From positions 11,426,001 through 11,490,000 of the forward strand of contig CM074184.1 of the NCBI GenBank assembly GCA_037179385.1: a DNA stretch of 64,000 bases, written 5' to 3'. Of this stretch, positions 1 through 10,800 are shown piece by piece (within the stretch, counting starts at the first letter, position 1; the number at the start of each line of letters is the position of its first letter). The notes beneath the pieces are model-generated. The model ran no database searches. It saw only the letters and a program-made list of their open reading frames with translations, and was not told the DNA's origin. The translations under genes and the position numbers were made by a program. Origin of the DNA: Holothuria scabra (Eukaryota > Echinodermata > Holothuroidea > Aspidochirotida > Holothuriidae).

Positions 1-234
1 AGCGATTGCCACTGCTCACTCACGGAAAGAAAGCCTTCTTAATAAAAGGAGTGAACTTGTTTCTAAGTGTAGGCATATAGGTTTACTCAACCGTAGCAGA
101 TGAAAGCCGTAATTTTTGTTAAAACGGTAGTGTTTACAGGTCTATAAGCTCACTTGCCTGATGATCGCAGAAGTGCGTGAAACTTAAAGTAGCAAGGCTA
201 GATCTTGATTTTTTTGTTATATATATATATATAA

Positions 235-665
235 AGAATGAAGAGTAAAATATAAACATGTTTATGCAAAGTGAAAATAATTTTTTATAATATAAAGAAT
301 AAATCAAACTGAAAATCTGCCCCGATGAAAAATTGACCATCTCCACTGGGACTCGAACCCGGACCTTCTGCTCTACGTGCAGACGCCTTACCAGTTTGGC
401 TATGAAGCCAGTCCTGGCTGTTCGAGTTTCCAGAAAGGAGTCAATGATTCGCCGAGAGGGCGCTACACAGAGTTGTGGACATATCCTTTTCAAACTCCGA
501 TCGGCCTTTTGACAGAGATCACTTCTGGAAACCAGATTGATGCAATCAGTTTGAATCACTGCATAATACATGGATCTTGCGAAGAGATACAAAACTGTAA
601 AGAATGAAGAGTGAAATATAAACATGTTTATGCAAAGTGAAAATAATTTTTTATAATATAATATA
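235..665. repeat. Pair of ~70-bp direct repeats flanking a tRNA-derived insert
   Basis: A ~70-bp sequence starting AAAGAATGAAGAGT and including ATAAACATGTTTATGCAAAG occurs at about 233-300 and again at about 597-662, with one or two differences. The segment between them contains a tRNA-like sequence on the - strand. Both copies run into (AT)n-like tracts. The layout could be a tandem duplication of about 362 bp or recombination between two copies of one element. Confidence 0.6.
333..411 (-). repeat. tRNA-derived SINE head or tRNA pseudogene
   Basis: On the - strand, box A (TAGCCAAACTGG, 402-391) and box B (GGTTCGAGTCC, 359-349) match RNA polymerase III internal promoter consensus exactly, at normal tRNA spacing. 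A 5-bp anticodon stem (TCTGC/GCAGA) with a 7-nt loop and a T-arm can be drawn. The loop lacks the usual T33 and the acceptor arms do not pair. A tRNA-derived SINE head or pseudogene therefore fits better than a working tRNA gene. Confidence 0.55.
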
Positions 666-683
666 TATATATATATATATATA

Positions 684-760
684 TTGAAAAGGTTGCAATA
701 AGTTCTTACAACATAGCTTGTTGTAAGCTATGTTGTAAGAACTTTTTGCAACCCTTTCAA
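684..760. repeat. Long near-perfect hairpin (36-bp arms, 5-nt loop)
   Basis: The left arm (684-719) and right arm (725-760) are reverse complements at 34 of 36 positions around a GTTGT loop. The hairpin follows an (AT)n tract directly. It resembles a small foldback MITE or a cruciform-prone palindrome. No coding content. Confidence 0.75.
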
Positions 761-854
761 TATTACAGCTCCCTTCACAGGGTTGAGCACTTTACCATTT
801 TCTGGTTGACATTATTTATTAATTAATTTTTACTATTACGGTTATATATATATA

Positions 855-1610
855 TATATATAACGCTGGATCGACCGGTAGGGGGAAATCTGTATACCGT
901 CAGAACGTTAAGGCGAAAAGAAAACAATTAAATACATCAGAATATGTAGCCCCTTTGTGTTTTGAGATATGCATACACGTTATATCAATGTCATCTCACA
1001 CATTCGTGTTAACAGATACGTGTACGAAAGTTGGTATACATTGAAGTAACTACATGTACTACGTATGGTATGTGGGGATTTACCATACTGTTACGTATTC
1101 CCATTGAAAATGTGTGTCAAAACGTTAAGGGGAAACGGTTTTTCGCCCTATGGGTAAATTCGCCCTATGGGTCGTTTTTTCAGACTATTTTTCGCCCTAA
1201 TCCGCAATTAGAAATATATATATATATATATATATATTATATTTCACTAATTCTGCACTTAGGGGGGAAGTTGTTGTTGAAAAGTCGACCATAAGGGGAA
1301 AAATTTTTTGGGGCGAAATATAAGTTTCGCCGTAAGGATTCTACACACTTGTTCTAAAGGAATACGTAAACGGACAAAGGCGCCCTCCTAGATTTACAAA
1401 GTAGATACAATTACTTCAAAGTTTTCAAATTTACGGACACCTAGCTGTTATCACGAACGGATGGTTGGCCATTGAAATAACGTTGTTTATATTTTTAGAC
1501 GTTAGGGCGAATAGTATTTGTTATGTATTTCATTGTTATTTTTTCGCCCTATGTACGCCCAGATATAACAATTTCCCCCTAAGGTGGGAATTAGCGCTAT
1601 ATATATATAT
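855..1610. repeat. Foldback element between AT microsatellites
   Basis: Both ends run into (AT)n tracts. The left end has TAACGCT followed by TAGGGGGAAAT. The reverse complement of the right end has AGCGCTAA followed by TTAGGGGGAAAT. Inside, the words CGCCCTAT and its complement recur. This looks like an old imperfect inverted-repeat element. No ORF of note. Confidence 0.45.
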
Positions 1611-1760
1611 ATTATATTATTTTTCGTGTTCAGTCACCAAAAAACGTGGAAAGCTGGACCCCCTTCTCCATAGTGTGTCACGTATGAAAAATTGTTTTTA
1701 TGAATGAAATGGGTCACAGGGGAGTTTTTCAAAATATTCTTTGGCTTTATTTTTCCATAG

Positions 1761-1837
1761 CATTTAGAGCTTTGCTACAAATTCGTGCTTTGAGGAAGGT
1801 TAATTCGCCTGCTGATGTTCAAACCACAGATGAATCG
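1761..1837 (+). CDS. Unrecognised + gene, exon a
   Basis: Acceptor TTTTTCCATAG precedes 1761 and donor GTAAGT follows 1837. The frame (two leading bases, then 25 codons) gives FRALLQIRALRKV followed by NSPADVQTTDES. The other two frames contain stops. Two leading bases show the gene continues upstream of the window. Confidence 0.65.
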
Positions 1838-4800
1838 GTAAGTAAAAAAAAAAAATGATATTACTGTTGACAAGCTGAATCATGATGGAAAAGAGTTACC
1901 TTACACATGCTTATTTGCTTCACGGGGATGAGAGACCATTCTGTATCCCCTTGATTGTGCTGTCACTGTCAGTCTCATTCTCGTTGACTGCTATGGGTAC
2001 TCTTATATTTAACAGAAGTATTACACTCTGCCAGAACTGAAGACATCGTTCAAACACATAGATCAATCCCTCATTTTGGACTTTCTCAAAGAAAGTGGTC
2101 TTAACAGAAAGTATTGATGTGACTCTCACATTTGCTTTTCTCTAGATACTCTAGAACTTTGCCCAATGTTTTTCCTTTTTAGTGTTACCCTACCTTAACC
2201 CTTTTTTTATCTAAATGACACTTCATCACACAATTGCGTTGGTGTGCCGTTAAATCCCATCTAACTAACTATCCAAATCTAGTATGATTCATTCATTTGT
2301 CATTAAATATGATAAGTTGTGATAACATGAGTCAAGATTTAAAAGAGCTTTTGAATTATCCCACACATGTGGGGGAAAGTCATGATGTATTTAGTAACAA
2401 CCATTTACTACACTTTGACATTTATTTAAATGATAGCAGCACTCTAATAAGCTAGTTAGGTTATTTATTGATACATGGAATTGTGTGGCAAAGCATGGGA
2501 TACACAAACTTAGCTCAGCACATAGTGTACACGGTTCCCTTGTTTTTGTTCAGTATGTGCACACAACACTAGGCATAAATCTGACTAGCCAACCTGACTG
2601 AAAATATGGACTGAGCCCTTCTTTATGGCAAATTGAAATGCATATTTTTACACCAAAAAGGCAATTTTGACACAATCTTCAGCACAGAACCACACTTATG
2701 ATTCCTCCCGATGTTACGATTGGAATAAGAAAGAATGATGTCACCAAATTTTCATGTTAACTTTATCTTTATTTATGGCTACCAAAACAAATTGCTGAAC
2801 TTGCTTCTTGGTCATATCTAAATTTATAGACACCAGGTGAAAGTCCTGTTCTTGACAGACAGCTCTGACATACCTGTGTATAAATATGGCCTTGAGCAAT
2901 GTAAGTTTAATATGCTTATCAAGCTGTGTCTCTAAGGTGCACTGAAAATTTCGTGCTAGTTTTGCCTTTTTGATTCCTTGCCGAAGGCAGGCAAGGAATC
3001 TATGCGATGGTGATGTCGTGTGTGTGTGTGCGTGTGTGTGTGTGTATGTGTGTGTGTGACGCCTGCTTGTAAACAAGATATCTCAAGAACGGTAACCCCC
3101 AGGGATCTCAAACTTGGCATGTAGATTGTCCACATTGAGTAGATGGTCCCTATTTTTTTTGGTAGAGGTCAAATGTCATTTGGGGTCACCAGAGGTCAAA
3201 ATGTAAATACCTTGGAAATTGCTTGTAAACACGATATCTCCAGAAGGAAAAATGTGAGTGATCTCATACTTACCATGCTGATTGTCCATATTGAGTAGAT
3301 GGTCCCTATTGTTTTTGATGGAGGTCAAAGGTCATTTGGGGTCACCAGAGGGAAAAAGGTCAAAACCTTGTAAACACTGTATCTCAAGAAGGGTAAATGT
3401 GAGGGATCTCATACATAGCAGGTGGATGGCCCATATTAAGTAGATGATCACTATTATTTTTGGTGGAGGTCAAAGGTCATTTGGGGTCATCAGAGATGAA
3501 AAGCTCAAAAACTTGTAAACACCATATGTCAAGAAAGGTAACTGCCAGGAGTCTCATATTTACTAAGTGGATTGTCCATATTGAGTAGATGACCCCTATT
3601 GTTTTTATTGGATGTCAAAGGTCATTTGGGGTCATCAGAGTTCAAAACATCTAAACCTTGCAAACACTACATCTCAAAAGAGTATATAACTGTTGCAGTT
3701 AATATCCATGAGCGGTTAGGGTGAAAGGGTAAGAATAATTTGGCATGGGTAATGTAATAGGCATAGGGTATATAATTTTTTTGGAACAGTTTATTAACTT
3801 CACTATGTAAATTCTTTAGTGAGGTAATTTTGAAAATGCATTTGTAAAGTACTAAAGCAAACTCATAGGAAGAAGGTCTAAGGTGCACGAAAAGGCACAT
3901 CACATGGTAGTTACTGTACAGTATGTTGATTCTGGCATGAAATTGTGCCCTGTTATTACATTAAGTTCCAAGTATTAATACATGAAAAAGTGGGCAGAGC
4001 AAAATATAAAATCTTAAAAGGCAAAATCTGTTCGTCAGGCTGGCATACATGCTTCAATGCTCATGGGTATGCTGATTTTGCAGCCACAAGTAAATAGATT
4101 TTCATGAAACTGATGTGGAACATGTGAGTTTAAACAGTCTGTATAAGGGTCATTTAGGGACATAGTCTGAAAATATTAGAAGATGCTTCTATGCACACTA
4201 AGTAGATGACTGATGTGGAACTTCATAAGTATAAACTTTGAACAGAGAGTACTCTGTGTGATGCACAAGAATCTCTTTTATAGCATACCTACATTGCCTT
4301 TTCAATAACCTTAAAGAAAACCTGAAGAAAACATTAAATTTAGTGGCAAAAAGTGCTAATATTTGACAAACCTTGTGCCTACTGTCCTCATGAGGACATG
4401 TGCATGCAAGCATGCATTAATTGGAAGTGAGAATTGATTATATACCACAGTTAATTAGTTTTACAAAAAAGAACCTAATTTACACTGATCATTTGGTATC
4501 AAATACCCTTCAGCGCACATGAACTGTCATTGCCTAATAGAGTGAATCAAATTGTGACTGACCCATTCTTTGCCATTTGGTCACAGTTATCTAGCCCAAT
4601 TTTTCACAGTTGACTGCCAGTTATCCCCACAGTGTCCTGAAGGATTACCTCATACAAACATACAGCTCAATTGACTTAAGCTTTTTACTGTATAAGTGGT
4701 GTTAATTGACTCTTATAAACCCTCTGAAGAAAGCTTATTTTTATCTCAGTACATAACCATGACAGCCCATTGTTTGTATATACTCCTATTTCCTGCCATT

Positions 4801-7800
4801 CCCTGCAGGCATTCAGTACTCTATTTGTGGTCAAAATGTCAGACCTTCATGAAAGTCACACCTCTGCTAAATCCAGCATAAAATAACTGTCCACATTATC
4901 TTGTCTCATCTGACCACAAATAAAAGTTGTTTGCCTAGCCATTGTCTGGAGATGGAGAAGTTCATGTACACTGATCAAGTTTCTAAACTGAAAGTCATCT
5001 TAGAAATACTGTAGATTGACACCCTTCAGAAATTAGTGTCCTTTACATAGAAGCTGGTGGAATTGAACAAATAGTGTGTTTGTATAAGGAATTTTGTTGA
5101 ACACAACTTTAGACATTGGTGTCTGTCTAGATTGGTGTTTCTGCTTTACAGTTTCAATATGCTCTACAGTGATTATTTGTCACTTAGTTTCATTCTAGAA
5201 TTTGTTTTAATTTTTTGATAGCATAAAATGTATCAGCATACTACTTGCCTCATCTCTACATATATCTGGATAACCGCACCAAAAAAGTAACCCCTGTGTG
5301 AAGGATTATATAGTTATGTCAAATATCATCATCGAGTGGGAATTCTTGTCTCACATTTCATTTTTATTCATGTCACTATCCCCCCCCCCCCAAAAAAAAA
5401 AGTGTACCATAAAGCTTAATGCATAGAACCATTGCTTCAAGATTACCCTTTATGACACTTTACAAAAGTGTTAAGATTTTATTTTGCATTGCTCCTGTCG
5501 TTTAAAAGTAGTTCAGGTAACAAGAGCAAGCATAATGTTGTATACTGTGTATCAAACAAGGAAAACTTGTACTGTATGTTATGCTGTACCTACAGTATAA
5601 GTAGACAAAAGGCGAATTAAAAGCCTTGTTAAATTATGGATTAATAGGGATATCTGCTTTTGTTAATTTGCAAAGGATACCATAGACAATGGGTGGGGCA
5701 TTTCCCCCATAAAGCAAAAATGGCCGTCAGTAATAGCCAAGGTTACACATCTCTGTTCAGATGTCTCTTTAGGCTTGGTCTCACATACCCCGCAACACCC
5801 AGTGTTAACTCGTGTTTACAATCAGACAAAACCACAGGCTAACCCCTTGTTTTCCAGTCTGTGTTCTCACGTACCCAGTGTTTCGTTGAGTGGATAGTGT
5901 TACCATAGTAACGAGGCCAAATATTTCACGCACCGATTACAGCAAAATGTAAGAAAATACCTGTCATCAGTGCCATAAATACCTGTGACCTTGCTTGATT
6001 AAAACAAACACGATGTTTAAAACTGCTTAACCCTGCGATTTGAGGTGGATCGAAATTTAAACACCGACCCTGCGTTAACCCGCGTTCCCACGTTACTCGA
6101 GCGTAAGGTAATACAGTGTTACCTCGAGCGCGGGATATGTGAGAACACAGTTTTTGATCCAATGCTTGTAGGAGAGTGTATCGATGAGGGCTTGTTTAAA
6201 CACTTACCTCAATGCAGACTTTTCGAAAAACATAGAGGCATCGGAACAGAGACTTCAGAATGGAGAACTGTCCCCATTGACCAAACTTTTGATAAAAATG
6301 GTTTCAAAATACCGCTTTATCAAGTAATGAGACAGTTTTCTGGCATATTAAATCTGTGTGAGAAATTCCTCTTGTGTGCGGAGATGAAAGGTTTGAGGTG
6401 ACAATTAGATCAAACTTTGTAGATATAATATTTTTAGGGGGATAACTGTGAGGGATCTCATACCATGGTGGTAGTACTTCCATACTCATTCTGTACTAAG
6501 CTTAATTTTGAATTACTCATGTTGATGGACGTGTTGGTAGGTTGATCACTATTGTTTTTAAGGGGTCGAAAGGTCATTTTGGGTCGCATGAGGTCAAAAA
6601 GTTTTGACCTTACTAGTATTATATCTCAATTAAGTAGGATAATTGTATGGGATCTCATGCATGTCATGTTTGTTTCCATGTTTGCTATAATATATCATAT
6701 GGCAAGGAATCACTAAGCCTGTTGGCTTTCTAGTTAAAAGAGGGGCTAGATATTAACTTTGGAGGAGAATTTTTACATCTTAGGCCCTCTACAGGGTTCA
6801 TACAGATCCTGGAGATCCTGGAAAGTCAAGGAACAAGATTTAATTTTCCAGGCCTGGAAAGTCCAGGAAAATGAGTTATTTTTTCTCAGTACATAACATG
6901 TATTAAGATACTGTCACACTGGCCAGTGGTTGAAATACCTTAAAAGCAACAGAATGTAACTTGATCTGTGGTCAACATCTTTCAGAGTTTGAGAGTACCC
7001 TCTTTGAGTTTAGGAAAGATGACCTTGTATATTTTGATATGAAAGAAGTGATGGTTGGTAGGTGTTGCTTAGTTATTTTGGCAAATTTTAGGGACAAAGG
7101 CTCTTCAGTTTTCAAGAAAGTTGTCATTGTTTTTCACTCTGTAATGTCTTTGCTAGGCACAGATACCTACTGACTGAGAATGTTTACTTTTTCTGGCTAA
7201 AATCTCAGACCTCAGAAACTTGGCTTTACACCTCAGTTAAATCAAGCATGGACTAGCTGTAAAATAGTCTTGCCTAGTGTTACGAGACGACATCAACCAG
7301 ATTGAATCCACAGACGAGCAAGTGGAAAGTTCTAGAAAGTGCTAGCTTCGGCGTTTTCTCTCGAGCATATTGAACGGGTAACCCCAGAGAACATTCGCAC
7401 GGTTACGAGAATGTACGATCACCTACTGGAAACTACTGTATGATGTAATGGCCTAATAATAGCCAACTTGTGGTTATGGGTTACTGAGCCCAGAACTTTC
7501 ACTGTTTGCTTTGTACGAGATCAAACGAGACGTTTCCATAAGAGTGAGTTCCAGACTTTTCTGGAAGAACTACCAGATACATAAAAGGTCATGCAAGCAG
7601 TGTGACAGGAGGAGAAGAGAACAGAAGATACACAGATAATACAGAGACCAGACGCCTGCCTCGCCGCTTAACGCTGTAATTGTGTCGCCATTCACTAAGT
7701 CTATAGTCTTCATCCTGCCTTCGCGGAACCGCGTCCTACGCTGTGCTGCTGTACAATCGACGCTGACAACACTACCCTTTGGACAAAGAGTGACACCTTA

Positions 7801-10800
7801 AGCTGTAAAAGATTGTAAGTAGATTTAAGATTAACTGTTCTAAATTTAAGGAAGTAAGAGGTGAATAATAAGTAAGTTGTTGATTTTAATCTCGCTCTTC
7901 TGTGGTCTTTCGCTGTTATTGGTTTGAATTGCGACCAAGCCGTAACAGAATTGGTGGCCTAACATCCGGGAAAGAATTACACTAACAGGTGGAAAATTCG
8001 AGAAATTTCGTTGTAATTTGCAACTGTATTGTCCAGACTTCTTAGTTGTTTGTGAATGTTTGACACAACCTCAAAATGCCATTCGATTTAGATGAATTTG
8101 TGGCTAGCCCCTCAATTGAGGAGCTTAACTCACTAAAAAAGTCTGAGATAGTAAAAGTCGCAAAACACTATGGCGTTGAATTTCAGCCATTAATGCGGAA
8201 GGACAAGATTAAGAGATACATTGTGGAGTATCTGGTAGATGAAAGTATTCTGCCAATTACAGTGCTTGAGACAATCATGACCGTGCCAACTGACAATGCA
8301 TTTGAATTGAAAAAGCTTGAATTGGAAAGAGAAGTTAGATTGAAAGAATTAGAAATGCAAAGGGAAAAAGAAGAAAGAGAAATGCAAAGGGAAAAAGAAG
8401 AAAGAGAAATGCAAAGGGAAAAAGAGGCTAGAGAGCATGAATTTAGGTTGAAACAACTGGAGTTAGGGGTCTTAAAGGGCCCAGAGCCTAAAAAAGGCAC
8501 AGATACTGGGGGATTTGATGTCTCTAAGCACGTAAAATTTGTGCCCAAATTTCAGGAGGATAATGTGGAGAAATTTTTCAACCACTTTGAAAAACTGGGT
8601 GAACAATTAAAGTGGCCCAGAGATAAATGGTCAATACTCATTCAGAGTAATTTTACTGGCAAGGCCCAGGAAGTGTATTCCGCTCTGTCAATAGAGGACA
8701 GCATGGATTACGATAAAGTCAAAAAGGCCATATTACAAGCCTATGAATTAGTACCCGAGGCGTATCGCCAAAAATTTAGAAAATATTGTAAGGCGGATAC
8801 ACAAACATATGTAGAGTTTGCCTATCAAAAGGAAAGGCATTTCGATAGATGGTGTGATTCTAAAAAGGTCTCCACATTTGAAGCCTTACGACAACTGATG
8901 CTGGTCGAGGAATTTAAACGGTGTGTGAGTGATGACATAAAGACTCACCTTGAAGAACAAAAGGCAGACAAATTGAAAGAAGTGGCAAATTTGGCTGATC
9001 AGTATGCACTTACCCATAAGTTTGGTAAAGTAGGTCAGACTCAAAACAAGAGTCAGTTTAATAGGCCAAATAAAAAATATGGCAATGGCACTAGGGGTGA
9101 CACAGCAGGTAAAATTAGTGGAGCTCAGTCTGGTTCCCTCTCTCCAACAAATTCTGGTAAAAAACAACCAGATTCTAGTAGTCGTCAAAAGAATCCACCA
9201 GGTCAGCTCAAATAAAGCTGCCTTTAAAGACATAGTTTGTGGTTTCTGTCACAAAAAGGGCCACATAATGGCAAATTGCTTTCAATTGGCAAAATTAAAG
9301 GAGACTGAAACAGCTCCAAATGCCTTAGCCAATGCAGAAAATTCTCCAGAGGTAGTCGTGACTTTACGGCCTAATTCTAATGACCAAATTAAGGAAGAAT
9401 ACCTTCCATTCGTGTCTGAGGGTTTTATTTCCCTAGATGGGGATTCAGCTCATCCACCCGTCAAAATTAAAATTTTATGTGATTACGCAACTCAGTCGTT
9501 GCTTCTTGATGGAGTTTTGCCATTAACGGACTCTACTTCCACAGGGGCAAATGTACTAATTCAGGGGGTTGAGTGTGGATTTATTTCTGTCCCTCTTCAC
9601 AAAATTAATTTGAAGTCAGATTTAGTTTCTGGGTCGATCATAGTAGGGGTCAGACCTACTCTACCTGTAAAGGGGGTATCTCTGTTGCTAGGCAATGACC
9701 TAGCTGGTGGAAAGGTAGTCGCCAATGCAATTTTGACAGATAAACCATGTGACTATAACAACACAGAGCAATTAGAAAAGGAATTTCCAGATTTATTCCC
9801 AGCCTGTGCTGTCACGAGAGCTATGTCACAAAAGCTTGCTATGGATGATAATCTTAAACATCCAGCCTCCAAAAGTGAGGATACAGTTTCCAAAAGTGTA
9901 ACAAGTAGGGAATCATGTAAGGATGATAATCTTGAACATCCACTCTCTAAAAGTGAGGGTATGATTTCTGAAAAGAAGGATGGTAAATTTAAGCCTCCGC
10001 CCTCTAAAACTGAGGAATTAGTTCCTAAAATTGGAACAGCACTCCCAAAAGTGGAGTCAGAGTCCAAAGAGGACTCTAAAAGGAATATTGATGAAAGTGA
10101 AGATTCCTGGGTTGATCTCAGCCAATCTTTTATGGCCAATCTTCAGGATTGTGAGTCTCCTGTCCCCACACATGGTGAGGGGATAGAACAGGAAAGAAAC
10201 ATGTCTGACACACTCCATAAAGACCAGTTGTCAGTCCAACAACAACATGATGAAGAGCTTCAGCCACTAATAGCTGGTGCCCTCACTGAGGATGAGTCGA
10301 AAGACGTCCCAGTGTGTTTTTACCTTAAGAACGGTGTTTTGATGCGTAAATGGCGACCACCTGATGCACCCTTAGATGAAGAGTGGCGCATTTACCATCA
10401 AATTGTGGTACCTAGGGTGTATCGAAAGGAAATACTGAGTATTGCCCATGAAATGCCATTTGCAGGGCACCTAGGGGTCAATAAGACTTACCACAAAATT
10501 CTAAATCACTTTTATTGGCCTAAGCTTAAGAGTGATGTGGCCAAATTTTGTAAGACTTGTCATTCATGTCAAATGGTTGGGAAGCTGAATCAGAATATTC
10601 CGGCTGCACCCTTAAAGCCAATTCCTGCTTTTGAAGAGCCATTTAGTAGAGTCATTATTGATTGTGTAGGTCCTCTACCTAAGAGTAGGGCAGGACATCA
10701 GTATATATTAACCATAATGTGTGCTTCGACAAGGTTTCCAGAGGCAATACCTCTAAGAAATATTAAGGCTCGGACAGTCTTACAAGCTTTACTTAAATTT

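Larger units (their letters stand above)
1..1760. other. Repeat-rich left flank or intron
   Basis: No convincing exon is visible before 1761. The stretch holds a tRNA-derived segment between two direct repeats, a near-perfect hairpin, four (AT)n tracts (about 219, 660, 845 and 1215) and an imperfect foldback element, all listed separately. It is probably intron of the + strand gene whose first visible exon starts at 1761. Confidence 0.6.
2972..6733 (+). mobile_element. Helentron-like (HINE-type) element, copy 1
   Basis: The 5' end has GATTCCTTGCC, GAAG and GCAGGCAAGGAATC, which form a stem. A (TG)n tract follows at 3017-3058, then tandem monomers at 3080-3670. The 3' end (6702-6733) has GGCAAGGAATC, the hairpin AAGCC-TGTT-GGCTT and CTAG. 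The terminal GATTCCTTGCC/GGCAAGGAATC are inverted subterminal repeats. About 2.7 kb of unrelated sequence (3670-6410), including a foldback element, lies between the array and the last monomer remnant. No transposase or helicase ORF is present. Known Helentron-associated elements share this plan; the assignment is inference. Confidence 0.6.

Noticed and set aside
333..411. Functional tRNA-Tyr-like gene (GTA anticodon position)
   Set aside because: The acceptor arms do not pair and loop position 33 is C, so a tRNA-derived repeat fits better.
134..625. 163-codon minus-strand ORF
   Set aside because: It runs through microsatellite and tRNA-derived repeat sequence and has no family features.
6045..6401. 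118-codon plus-strand ORF near a MITE
   Set aside because: It starts inside the foldback element 5859-6150 and continues into unrelated sequence, with no recognisable domain.
9159..9165. AAAAAAC as a -1 ribosomal slippery site between gag and pol
   Set aside because: Pol is in the +1 frame and the heptamer is in the wrong register (gag reads AAA AAA CAA), so it cannot explain the join.
8183..10139. Minus-strand ORFs across gag and pol (8183-8548, 8886-9233, 9753-10139)
   Set aside because: Shadows of the retrotransposon coding frames.
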